Assembly: GCF_000617925.1 (NCBI RefSeq)
Contig: NZ_BAMT01000001.1
Location: 372,001 to 436,000 of the forward strand
Direction: 5' to 3'
DNA from: Methylobacillus glycogenes JCM 2850
Lineage (GTDB): Bacteria; Pseudomonadota; Gammaproteobacteria; Burkholderiales; Methylophilaceae
Length of the DNA: 64,000 bases
Below, piece by piece: positions 29,573 through 37,660 of this stretch (its first letter is position 1; each line of letters begins with the position of its first letter). Below the pieces are notes generated by a model. The model had not been told where the DNA came from and did not search any database. It saw nothing but the letters and a program-made list of their open reading frames with translations. Position numbers and translations under genes: made by a program.

Positions 29573-30236
29573 GATGGTGCCCCGGTAGCAAGGCCATGGC
29601 CTGGTCATGCCAGCGTGACAGCAGCAGCAAGGCAGTGATGCCACCCAGCAAGGCAAAGCCCATATCGGATTGAGTATCCCAGGGGTCACCCTGGGTGCCT
29701 AGGAATTCATCGGCGCCCTGGCCCAGCACGACGGCAGCCGCCCATTCAATCAGCTCATAACATGCACTGATGGCCAGCACTACGCAGATGACAAGGAAAG
29801 CCAACATCCGTCGACCTTGCACATAATGCCCGCGCAGCAATATCTCGCGAGCGGCGATGGCGGGCACCAGGCCCTGCATAAAGTGACCTATCTTGTCGTA
29901 GGGGTTGCGGCTGAGATTGAATAACTCAGCCAGCTCAAATCCCAGGGGTACCCGGGCATAGCTGTAGTGCCCGCCCAGCATGAGCACCAGCGCATGCACA
30001 AACACCAGGCCATATAGCAGGGTACTGAGTGGAAAAGTCTTATAGCTGAACGCCAGCAGTGGCAGCACTATCATCACTGGCAGCACTTCCATGAGCCAGG
30101 TTGCCTGGTCGTAAGGGCGTATGCCAGACAGCAGCATTAGCACTAGCAGCACGATGCCTGCAATGATGAGGTGGCTTTGATGCCGCGGATTTATCGTGCC
30201 TGGCTCAAGCATGCTTGTCATGACCTTCAGGCTCAC
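29562..30236 (-). CDS. DUF2238 (YjdF-type) inner-membrane protein
   Basis: The product is 224 aa with about six transmembrane segments. The family pattern is visible: YDKIGHFMQGLVPAIAAREILLR in the middle, then SACYELIEWAAA and GTQGDPWDTQSDM near the C-terminal end, with conserved acidic residues at the membrane surface. Function unknown. It overlaps the following exported-protein gene by 11 bases. The annotated start at 30236 could be shortened to MTSMLEPG, 15 bases downstream. Confidence 0.85.
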   Translation of the reverse strand: MSLKVMTSMLEPGTINPRHQSHLIIAGIVLLVLMLLSGIRPYDQATWLMEVLPVMIVLPLLAFSYKTFPLSTLLYGLVFVHALVLMLGGHYSYARVPLGFELAELFNLSRNPYDKIGHFMQGLVPAIAAREILLRGHYVQGRRMLAFLVICVVLAISACYELIEWAAAVVLGQGADEFLGTQGDPWDTQSDMGFALLGGITALLLLSRWHDQAMALLPGHHHAR

Positions 30237-30260
30237 TGCGTAGTCTTGCCGCCAGCAATA

Positions 30261-30413
30261 TCATGATTTGGGGCGATTGAAGATGGAGAACACCACACCT
30301 ATCACAATGCCAGTGAGCGCACCCAGCCCCAGATTGTTCAGACTGAGTCCGGTAATGGTGCCGACTATGGTGGCCAGCGACAGATTGAAAATTTCTTTGT
30401 ATTGATCAGGCAT
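30261..30413 (-). CDS. Small hydrophobic protein, 50 aa
   Basis: A complete small frame, beginning MPDQYKEIFNLSLATIVG and ending VFSIFNRPKS. It has one or two Gly-rich membrane segments with GxxxG-like spacing (IVGTITG, NLGLGALTGIVIG). It lies 24 bases upstream of the DUF2238 gene on the same strand. Codon choice and the clean amphipathic ends suggest a real membrane protein. The ribosome-binding site is weak. Family unknown. Confidence 0.55.
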   Translation of the reverse strand: MPDQYKEIFNLSLATIVGTITGLSLNNLGLGALTGIVIGVVFSIFNRPKS

Positions 30414-30441
30414 GGCGGAATTATAACTAAATGCATCAGGG

Positions 30442-30471
30442 CATGTCTGGGCTAATCATGTCTGAGCTAAT
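30442..30471. repeat. Tandem 15-bp duplication
   Basis: CATGTCTG[G/A]GCTAAT occurs twice head to tail (30442-30456 and 30457-30471), 14 of 15 identical, in the leader region of the sensor-kinase gene. Confidence 0.85.
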
Positions 30472-30590
30472 GGGACTAAGCTGTACTACGTTGCACTATG
30501 TCAGGCTATATCGCTTGCCTGCCATTTCACGGCATCCTGATTTACACTGCTGGCTTTCCTTATCGTCAGGCAAACCTGCCAGGGCCACTC

Positions 30591-32309
30591 ATGAGCTTGA
30601 GAGTACGCTTCAACCTGCTGATTACTACCTTGCTGCTGCTATTGATGGTGGCGGTGGGCTATGTGGTCATCAAGGGCATGCGCATCTCCACCGAGGAGAG
30701 CGTAGAGTCTGCCACCCGTGTCACCGTGCAGTTGCTGGATACCGTCATTATCAATTCCAGGCAAAACCCGGAGTGGGGTTATACCCACGATGTGATGCAC
30801 ACCTTTTTGCAATCGCTGGGCCATGTGCGCAGCAGTGAGATATTTCTCTACAACGCCCAGGGTGAGCTGATGTATCAATCGCCACCTTCAACCTACCGCG
30901 CGGACGAAACACCACCGCGCTGGTTTGTCAGCATGGTGGTGCCTGAGCCTGAGGTAGTGTCGCGCCGCATACGCTTTGGCATGCTAGTGGTGGCTTCCGA
31001 TGCAGGCGGGGCGATTCGTGAATCCTGGGCCTCGTTCAAAAACCTGCTCTGGCTGGAGTTTGGCTTCTTTGTAGTGCTTAATGTCATGATTTACTGGATG
31101 CTGGGGCGCTGGCTCAAGCCCGCCGGGGATATCTTGAAGGCCATTTCTGCGGTGGAGCAGGGTAATCTTGATATTCGTTTGCCACGTTACCGCGTGCCGG
31201 AATTTTCCCGTATTGCGCAGAATTTCAACCTTATGGGGCAATCGCTACGCGAAAGCACGGAAGAAAATCGTCGCCTGGCGCTGGTGGCCAAGCAGACTGC
31301 GGACGCCATCATGATTCATGATCTGGATGGCAATATTTCTTTCTGGAACCAGGCCGCGCAGCAGTTATTTGGTTATGGCGAGGAAGACATCATAGGCAAA
31401 TCGGCCAAGCTCTTGCTGCCACCTGAGCATGAGGGCGAGCTGGCGCGTAATTTTGCCGATATTGCCCAGCATGGCACGGTGGAGCACTACGACACCCAAC
31501 GCGTGGCACGCGATGGCAAGCGCCTGGATGTGGCGCTCTCGGCCGCGCCGCTGATGGACCCCAAGACTGGCGAGATCATAGGTGAGATTTGCAGCATGCG
31601 CGATATCACCGAGCGCAAGCTGGCCGAAGAAACCGCGCGCAAGCTGGAAGAAAACCGCCAGCTTACGCATTTGATACAGCGGCATATCGAGGATGAACGC
31701 CGCAGCCTGGCGCGCGAGCTGCATGATGAGCTGGGGCAATATGTCACCGCAATCAAGACCTTTGCCGTGGCGATTGCCAACAAGGCCAAGGGCGAAATGC
31801 CGGGTATAGAATCCCATGCGCAAACCATAGTTTCGGCTGCCAACCATATCTATGACGGCATGCACAACATCATCCGCCATCTACGCCCAGGCTCGTTGGA
31901 TAATCTGGGCTTGTCAGAAGCACTCAAGGACGCCGTGGCCGATTGGCAATTGCAAAACCCCAAGGTCAATTTCAGCCTTAGTCTGCAAGGCAAGCTAGAG
32001 TTGCTGGGCGAAAGCCTCAATATCAATCTCTACCGTATCGTGCAGGAATCCGTAACCAATGCCTTGCGCCATGCCCAGGCCAGCAGCATAGATATCAGCC
32101 TGGCACGGCACGAAAATGGTAACCTCACGCTTTCGATCAAGGACAATGGCATAGGCATGAATATGTGCAATGTGGATCAAAACCGCCATTTTGGCCTGCT
32201 GGGCATGCGCGAACGTACCCAGGCTTTGTACGGTAACTTCAATATAGATTCGCTGCCCGGCAGTGGCTGCAGCATTTCCGTCACCATCCCTGGGAGCACA
32301 GAAGCATGA
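30591..32309 (+). CDS. Sensor histidine kinase, NarX/UhpB-type, with HAMP and PAS
   Basis: The product is 572 aa from ATG 30591. A transmembrane segment at 7-28, a periplasmic region of about 30-150, a second transmembrane segment at 152-172, HAMP about 173-225, PAS about 230-345, then a HisKA_3 dimerisation helix with His378 in ARELHDELGQY and an HATPase domain ending in DNGIGM and GLLGMRERTQALYG. HisKA_3 kinases pair with LuxR/NarL-type regulators, and one follows here with a four-base ATGA overlap. The ligand sensed is unknown. The upstream frame to 30498 encodes no sensible N-terminus and includes a tandem duplication, so I start at 30591. Confidence 0.9.
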   Translation: MSLRVRFNLLITTLLLLLMVAVGYVVIKGMRISTEESVESATRVTVQLLDTVIINSRQNPEWGYTHDVMHTFLQSLGHVRSSEIFLYNAQGELMYQSPPSTYRADETPPRWFVSMVVPEPEVVSRRIRFGMLVVASDAGGAIRESWASFKNLLWLEFGFFVVLNVMIYWMLGRWLKPAGDILKAISAVEQGNLDIRLPRYRVPEFSRIAQNFNLMGQSLRESTEENRRLALVAKQTADAIMIHDLDGNISFWNQAAQQLFGYGEEDIIGKSAKLLLPPEHEGELARNFADIAQHGTVEHYDTQRVARDGKRLDVALSAAPLMDPKTGEIIGEICSMRDITERKLAEETARKLEENRQLTHLIQRHIEDERRSLARELHDELGQYVTAIKTFAVAIANKAKGEMPGIESHAQTIVSAANHIYDGMHNIIRHLRPGSLDNLGLSEALKDAVADWQLQNPKVNFSLSLQGKLELLGESLNINLYRIVQESVTNALRHAQASSIDISLARHENGNLTLSIKDNGIGMNMCNVDQNRHFGLLGMRERTQALYGNFNIDSLPGSGCSISVTIPGSTEA

Positions 32310-32947
32310 GTACAACAATCCGGGTAATGCTGGTGGATGACCATGCCGTGGTGCGCATGGGCTTCAAGCTGCTGCTGGAAGCCGATCAGGCCATACAGGT
32401 AGTGGCCGAGGCCGAGAGTGGCGAGCAGGCCATCAAGCTCTATCAGGAACACAAGCCCAATGTGGTCATCATGGATATCACCATGCCTGGCATGGGCGGG
32501 CTGGAGGCCATAGACCGCATACGCGCCAAGGATGACGCCGCGCGCATACTGGTGCTGTCCGCGCATGAGGATTCGGTACACCCCAAACGTGTGCTCAATG
32601 CCGGGGCCATGGGGTATCTCACCAAGCGTAGCGCCGCTGAGGAATTGATCAAGGCGATTCACACTGTCGCTGCAGGCAAGATGTATCTGGAAGCCAATGT
32701 TGCCCAGCAAATGGCAATACAGCAGATTTCCGGTCAGCAGAACCCCGTGGATGTGCTTTCTGACCGTGAGTTTGAAGTGTTCATGGCGCTGGCCAAGGGC
32801 AAGAGCACCAATGAAATTGCCGACGTGCTGTGTCTTTCACCGCGCACCGTGGGCACCCATCTCTACAATATCAAGCAAAAGCTCAACGCCAACAACTCGG
32901 CAGAACTGGCTTTGATTGCGATGCGCTCGGGGTTGATAGACCCCTAA
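32306..32947 (+). CDS. Response regulator, NarL/LuxR family
   Basis: The product is 213 aa. The receiver domain has acidic Asp11-Asp12, phospho-acceptor Asp57 in VVIMDITMPGMGG and a conserved Lys in YLTKRSAAEE. The C-terminal LuxR-type helix-turn-helix reads LSDREFEVFMALAKGKSTNE then IADVLCLSPRTVGTHLYNI. It is phosphorylated by the kinase encoded immediately upstream; the overlapping ATGA start and stop indicate coupled translation. Target genes are not evident. The nearest candidates are the DUF2238 set and the lipoprotein gene at 33014. Confidence 0.92.
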   Translation: MSTTIRVMLVDDHAVVRMGFKLLLEADQAIQVVAEAESGEQAIKLYQEHKPNVVIMDITMPGMGGLEAIDRIRAKDDAARILVLSAHEDSVHPKRVLNAGAMGYLTKRSAAEELIKAIHTVAAGKMYLEANVAQQMAIQQISGQQNPVDVLSDREFEVFMALAKGKSTNEIADVLCLSPRTVGTHLYNIKQKLNANNSAELALIAMRSGLIDP

Positions 32948-33013
32948 GATTTCATCCTTTAGCCATGACCAGGGCAGCCAGGCTTAATGTCTTTCTAAAG
33001 TAAGCTAGCGCCC

Positions 33014-33721
33014 TCAAGGCCGTCCGCTGGCTACCAGATAGCGCGCCATGCCGATATCGCCAGGGGTGGCCAATTCCACCATCACCTCCTGGCCGCTATG
33101 CAGATAGCCCAACTCAGGTGGCACGAGAAAAGTCACTGCGGTCTGCGGTGATTCCTTGGATGCTCCCACCGCCACTTGCCAATTACGCCAGTCCTGCGCT
33201 GGTGGCAGCTCCTTGCCGCGTAGCAAAGCCTGTTTCAGCATGGCGAGTTTTTCTTCACCCAGGAGTAAATTCCAGGTTTCTATGCCGACCAGGGCATTGC
33301 TGCTGATGCTGGGAGTATTGGTGACACTGGCTGTGCTGGCAAGCTGCACTGCTGGTTGAGTGTCTGCACTGGCAGCATGAGGCTCTGGCGCGGTTTCAGT
33401 AAAGCCAGCATTGAGAAAGGCTGACCAGTATTGATCAAATTGCGGGGCAGTGGATTGGGCGCTGGCTTGAGAACCATTGGCGACATTGCCATGACCTGGG
33501 ATGGGTTGGTCGGCTTGGGTCTGGGTGATGCGTGGCGGCTCGCCGCGCAAGTGCGCTTCATAGGCATCTGAGCTGGCGCGGTCTGCGGCGCGCATCATAA
33601 GGGAAGATGCCAGTTGCTGCGCAATTGGCGCACCCATGCAGCCGCTTAGAGAGACACATAGGCACACGGCCAGGCTCAAGGCGATATAGCGGTGAAAGCG
33701 GCTGGAAAGTAATGAGCACAT
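33014..33721 (-). CDS. Hypothetical lipoprotein
   Basis: The product is 235 aa. The signal YIALSLAVCLCVSLSGCMG has lipobox LSGC. A low-complexity Ala/Ser/Thr/Pro linker (about residues 60-135) leads to a C-terminal domain of about 95 residues (WNLLLGEEKLAMLKQALL, WQVAVGASKESPQTAVTFLV). I do not recognise that domain. The gene converges with the two-component pair and is probably transcribed alone. It could be an envelope protein. Confidence 0.65.
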   Translation of the reverse strand: MCSLLSSRFHRYIALSLAVCLCVSLSGCMGAPIAQQLASSLMMRAADRASSDAYEAHLRGEPPRITQTQADQPIPGHGNVANGSQASAQSTAPQFDQYWSAFLNAGFTETAPEPHAASADTQPAVQLASTASVTNTPSISSNALVGIETWNLLLGEEKLAMLKQALLRGKELPPAQDWRNWQVAVGASKESPQTAVTFLVPPELGYLHSGQEVMVELATPGDIGMARYLVASGRP

Positions 33722-33775
33722 GTCATCATCAACGGACGCTGGGAGGCAAAGTTTACCCCGGCTGGCAAGGAAATG

Positions 33776-34674
33776 CTAAGCCGATTTACTGCTTTCTGCC
33801 GCGTTGGAGCTTGTGTTGGGGCTTGTTCTTGGTGTTGAGAGCACGCTCATGACGCCGCTGAGTATGATAATGCCCACGGCCAGCCATCTGTCCGCCGACA
33901 GGGTTTCATTCCACAGTAGCACGCCGAACAAGCTGGCCAGCAGCACGGTGGTGTAGGCCAGGCTGCCCACCACCAGTGGGCTGCCAGTTCTATAGGCGCG
34001 CGTCATCGCCAGTTGGGCGATGGTAGCGACTACGCCCAGGCCCAGCAGCACGGGCAAGTCTTCCCAAGCCAAAGGCGTGAAGTGCATGAATAGCATCCAC
34101 AGCGCGCAACCCAGGGTGCATACCAGTGTGAAATAGAACACGGTGCGCCAGTCTGGCTCTCCGGCGCGTCCCAGCTGGGTCACATGCACATAGACCACGC
34201 CTGCCATAGCGCCTGACAGCAGGCCTATGGTGCCTGCGATAAACTCATCCACATGCAGGCTGGGGCGCAGCAATAGTGTGACGCCGACAAAGCCCAGCAC
34301 TACGGCGGCGATCAGCACCTTGCGCGGCTTTTCGTGCAGCATGATGGTGAGGGCCAGCGCCAGGAACAGCGGTGAGGTGTAGTTGAGCGAAATCGCGGTG
34401 GCCAGCGGCAGCTCACTCAAGGCATAGAAAAAGCACAGCAGTGAGGCAAAGCCAGAATGCCGCGTTTCATATGCGTGCCCATCAACTGGGTTTTGAGACT
34501 TTGCCTGCGCAAGCGTGTGAGGGCATAGATAAATACCAGGCCAAACAGCGATCTGTAGAACACCAGCTCTACGCTGCCGAATTTTTCCGCACCCAGCTTG
34601 ACCAGCACACCCATGATGGCAAAGAAAAAGGCGGCAACCAGCATCCACAGGCTGCCAAGTTTAGGTAATTTCAA
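33776..34674 (-). CDS. EamA/DMT-family permease (frame broken near 34452)
   Basis: A ten-helix drug/metabolite transporter, 299 aa after restoring one G near 34452 (CTGGGCTTTG read as CTGGCTTTG). The N-terminus is MKLPKLGSLWMLVAAFFFAI then MGVLVKLGAEKFGSVELVFYR. The two EamA repeats each show the family pattern (LNYTSPLFLALAL in the first; AMTRAYRTGSPLVVGSLAYT in the second). It exports or imports small metabolites; the substrate is unknown. The C-terminal tail is Ser/Asn rich and polar. It stands alone between the lipoprotein and the Rieske oxygenase genes. Confidence 0.88.
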
Positions 34675-34783
34675 CGGTTTCTTTCTAGGCTGGCATTGGC
34701 TTGTAACAACCTGATGCCAGGAATTAGGGGGCTGATCTTGCGCTGACTATCTCTGGTGTGGGTAATTCAGCGTCAGGGCAATA

Positions 34784-35911
34784 TTATGGGGCTATATGTG
34801 CATCTAGTTGCTTATGCAGCCAGGCATGGAAATGCTGCATGCCGGTTTCCATGGGGTGCTGGTAAGGGCCGCGTTCATCCAGGCCCTGGGCGGCGAGTGC
34901 CTGACGGCCCTCGTGCATGCGCTGGCATATCTCGTTATCTTCAACGGCGGTTTCGGTATAAGCCGCCTGTTGCGCGGCAACAAATTCTTCCTCAAACAAC
35001 GCAATGTCTTCAGGGTAATAAAACTCCACCACATTGGTGCAGGCGTTAGTGCCGCGCGGAATGATATGGGAAACCACCAGTACATTGGGGTACCACTCAA
35101 TCATGAGGAAAGGGTAGTACACCATCCAGATGGCGCCAAATTTGGGCTGTTGGTTCTGGTTATAGCGTAAAACCTGTTGCTGCCATTCCTGATAGATCTG
35201 CGAGCCGGATTTTTCCAGTGCCTTATGCACGCCCACGGTCTGTACGCTGTAGCTGTCACCAAACTCCCAGTTGAGTGCTTCGCAATCGACAAAATTGCCC
35301 AGGCCGGGGTGGAAGGGGCCTACGTGATAGTCTTCCAGATAGACCTCGATAAAGGTCTTCCAGTTGAAGTTGTATTCATCCACCATCACGCGGTTGAGCA
35401 TATAGCCCGTGAAATCGAAATCCTGCTTGCAGCCCAGCTGGTTAAGGTCTTGCGCGATATCGCGCTTGCTGTCAAACAGCAGCCCTTGCCAGGATTGCAG
35501 GCTGGATTTATTCAGATTGAGGCAGGGGTTTTCCTTGAAATGCGGTGCACCCAGCAAGGTGCCTTCGGTGTTGTAAGTCCAGCGGTGCAGGGGGCAGATG
35601 ATATTCTTGGTCTTGCCGCTGCCTTTCAGCATCAAGGCCTGGCGATGGCGGCAGACATTGCTGATCAGGTCTATGCCTTGTTCGTTGCGGATCAAGGCCT
35701 TGGCATTGTTCATCCAAGACAGGGCATGATAGCTGCCCAGCTCGGGCACCATGAGTTCATGGCCCAGATATTTGGGCGCATGCGCAAATAAATGCTGTTC
35801 TTCCAGCGCGTAGATGGCGGGGTCGGTGTACCAGGAAACCGGCAGCTGCGTGTCTTGAGTGGGAGATTTGCCCTGCACGGGCAATGTGGTAACAGATGCA
35901 AGTGATACCAT
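34784..35911 (-). CDS. Rieske non-heme iron oxygenase, large-subunit type
   Basis: The product is 375 aa from the start at 35911. The Rieske [2Fe-2S] site is Cys87-x-His89 (NVCRHRQ) and Cys106-x2-His109 (ICPLHRW). The mononuclear iron site of the catalytic domain is seen as DYHVGPFHPG. This is the alpha-subunit architecture of ring-hydroxylating dioxygenases and choline-monooxygenase-like enzymes. No reductase or ferredoxin gene lies nearby, so electron donors must be encoded elsewhere. The substrate is unknown. The frame stays open to 36022, but that extension is basic and lacks a ribosome-binding site. At 35911 GCAGG lies about 10 bases upstream. Confidence 0.85.
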   Translation of the reverse strand: MVSLASVTTLPVQGKSPTQDTQLPVSWYTDPAIYALEEQHLFAHAPKYLGHELMVPELGSYHALSWMNNAKALIRNEQGIDLISNVCRHRQALMLKGSGKTKNIICPLHRWTYNTEGTLLGAPHFKENPCLNLNKSSLQSWQGLLFDSKRDIAQDLNQLGCKQDFDFTGYMLNRVMVDEYNFNWKTFIEVYLEDYHVGPFHPGLGNFVDCEALNWEFGDSYSVQTVGVHKALEKSGSQIYQEWQQQVLRYNQNQQPKFGAIWMVYYPFLMIEWYPNVLVVSHIIPRGTNACTNVVEFYYPEDIALFEEEFVAAQQAAYTETAVEDNEICQRMHEGRQALAAQGLDERGPYQHPMETGMQHFHAWLHKQLDAHIAP

Positions 35912-36238
35912 AAGGCTGAAACCTGCTAACACCTTAAAAATTAAGCGAACATTGGATTTTGCCCTAAACCTGGCTTTTTTTAAACCCATAAGCAACATGG
36001 GGTTTGTAAATGCAGGGGCCATATCCGGGCAAAAAGCTGTGGCGATTCTTGCCTAAAGTGCTGAATTGCGCTACTCTCGAGCCCTTGATGTACAAGGTTT
36101 TTGAGCAGCTTGCGCATTCTTGCCAGCTAGGCCTTGAATCTTGCTACCAGCGACTATGGGCGTCGTAAAATCTGACCTGCAAGACTGAGTCAAAAATGGC
36201 ATAAGTCAAAACTGACTTATCAACTTTAGGAAGGCAAT
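35912..36238. other. Intergenic region, 327 bp
   Basis: This divergent space runs between the Rieske gene and the small ORF ahead of argD. It holds the inverted repeat at 36201-36220 and no other clear element. The first 110 bases are an in-frame extension of the Rieske ORF that I regard as untranslated. Confidence 0.45.
36201..36220. promoter_or_regulatory. Inverted repeat ahead of the arg leader ORF
   Basis: ATAAGTC and GACTTAT flank a six-base AAAACT spacer, ending 18 bases before the ATG of the small ORF at 36239. It could be an operator or an mRNA stem. A related half-site, GAGTCAAAAATG, lies just upstream. It does not match the ArgR consensus as I know it. Confidence 0.5.
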
Positions 36239-36325
36239 ATGAAGACTGCATTGCGACAAGTGGGAATTGGCCTGGCCGTGCTGGCAGCGATTCGACTGCT
36301 GAAAACGCGCGCCTACGCCCGCTGA
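36239..36325 (+). CDS. 28-aa ORF ahead of argD (leader peptide or small membrane protein)
   Basis: ATG at 36239 with a strong AGGAAGG about 5 bases upstream. The product begins MKTALRQVGIGLAVLAAIRL and ends LKTRAYAR. Four of 28 residues are Arg, two of them among the last five codons. The stop is 22 bases before a strong terminator (36347-36370), and argD starts 135 bases after the stop. That order, ribosome-binding site, short ORF, terminator, arginine genes, fits translational attenuation. The hydrophobic centre also suits a small membrane protein. Its strong ribosome-binding site argues that it is translated. Confidence 0.6.
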   Translation: MKTALRQVGIGLAVLAAIRLLKTRAYAR

Positions 36326-36346
36326 AGTCGCCGCATCTTGCCATGG

Positions 36347-36370
36347 ACGGCGGCTGGTGCCGCCGTTTTT
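36347..36370 (+). terminator. Strong intrinsic terminator upstream of argD
   Basis: ACGGCGGC (36347-36354), loop TGGT, GCCGCCGT (36359-36366), then TTTTTGTTTT. It lies upstream of, not after, the arg genes. CGCCG (36330-36334) could pair with CGGCG (36348-36352) and form an alternative stem that would block it. Confidence 0.9.
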
Positions 36371-36459
36371 GTTTTGTTGAGCTAAATATTCTAGATCCAA
36401 ACCTTTAGCACTTTTATTCCAAACCTTGGAATCTAAACCTTGAGATTGTGAACTGCAAA

Positions 36460-37638
36460 ATGTCTGAACACTTGATGAATACCTATGCGCGCCAAGCCGT
36501 GACTTTTACGCACGGTGAAGGCGTATGGCTATGGGATACCGAAGGCAAGCGCTATCTGGACGGATTGGCAGGTATTGCCGTCAATGGTCTGGGTCATGCC
36601 CATCCACAATTGCTCGCAGCCATCAATGAGCAAGCTGGCCGTTTGATCCATGTTTCCAATGTTTATGGTATTGCCGAGCAAGCCAAGCTTGCTGACAAGC
36701 TCTGTGCGGTGTCCGGCATGGATAAGGTGTTTCTCTGTAATTCAGGCTGTGAAGCCAATGAGGCCGCCATCAAGCTGGCCAGGCTTTACGGTCACCAGAA
36801 GGGTGTAGAGAATCCTGAAATTATCGTCATGGAACGTGCTTTCCATGGCCGTACCCTGGCAACATTGTCTGCCACTGGCAACCGCAAGACTCAAGCAGGC
36901 TTTGAGCCGCTGGTCAGCGGTTTTATCCGTGTGCCATTCGATGACCTAGACGCGATACGCCAAGTGGCGGCTCACCACCCGAATGTAGTGGCGATTCTGC
37001 TTGAGCCTATACAGGGCGAGGGCGGCATCAATGTGCCCAAGGATGTTGCGGCTTATTTCCGTGGTCTGCGTGATATCGCCGATGAAAATGGCTGGCTGCT
37101 GATGCTGGATGAAGTGCAGAGCGGTGTGGCACGTACTGGCACCTGGTTTGCGTTCCAGCATACCGAAGTGCTGCCGGACGTGATGACGCTGGCCAAGGGC
37201 CTGGGTTCTGGTGTGCCTATTGGTGCTTGTCTGGCGCGTGGCGCGGCGGCAGAAGTGTTTACCTATGGCAAGCATGGCTCTACCTTTGGTGGTAACCCGC
37301 TGGCTTCGGCTGCTGGTCTGGCTACGCTGAATATCATTGAGCAGCACGGTTTGCTGGCCCATGCCGAAAAGCTGGGTAATTGGATTAATCAAGCCTTCAC
37401 TGAGCAGCTCAAGGGTGTGACTGGTGTGACCACCATACGCAATGCGGGTCTCATGATAGGCATAGAGCTGGACAGGCCTTGTGGCGAGCTGGTCAAACAG
37501 GCGCTGGATGCTGGCTTATTGATCAATGTCACTGCCGACAAGGTGATACGCCTGCTGCCACCATTGATCATGACAGAACAAGAGGCAGGCCAGCTTGTAG
37601 ATACCCTCACGCCTTTAATCAAGAGGTTCCTGGCCTGA
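36460..37638 (+). CDS. argD: Acetylornithine aminotransferase
   Basis: The product is 392 aa from ATG 36460 (MSEHLMNTYARQAVTF); a GTG at 36448 would add four residues. It is a class III PLP aminotransferase. CNSGCEANEAAIKLAR binds the cofactor phosphate, LMLDEVQSGVARTG holds the PLP-ring Asp, and the Schiff-base Lys is in TLAKGLGSGVPIG. It converts N-acetylglutamate semialdehyde plus glutamate to N-acetylornithine; in many bacteria the same enzyme serves lysine synthesis. It leads an argD-argF-argG cluster on one strand with 22- and 47-base gaps, probably one operon controlled by the leader upstream. Confidence 0.95.
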   Translation: MSEHLMNTYARQAVTFTHGEGVWLWDTEGKRYLDGLAGIAVNGLGHAHPQLLAAINEQAGRLIHVSNVYGIAEQAKLADKLCAVSGMDKVFLCNSGCEANEAAIKLARLYGHQKGVENPEIIVMERAFHGRTLATLSATGNRKTQAGFEPLVSGFIRVPFDDLDAIRQVAAHHPNVVAILLEPIQGEGGINVPKDVAAYFRGLRDIADENGWLLMLDEVQSGVARTGTWFAFQHTEVLPDVMTLAKGLGSGVPIGACLARGAAAEVFTYGKHGSTFGGNPLASAAGLATLNIIEQHGLLAHAEKLGNWINQAFTEQLKGVTGVTTIRNAGLMIGIELDRPCGELVKQALDAGLLINVTADKVIRLLPPLIMTEQEAGQLVDTLTPLIKRFLA

Positions 37639-37660
37639 GTGGTCGGGATGAATAATTAAT

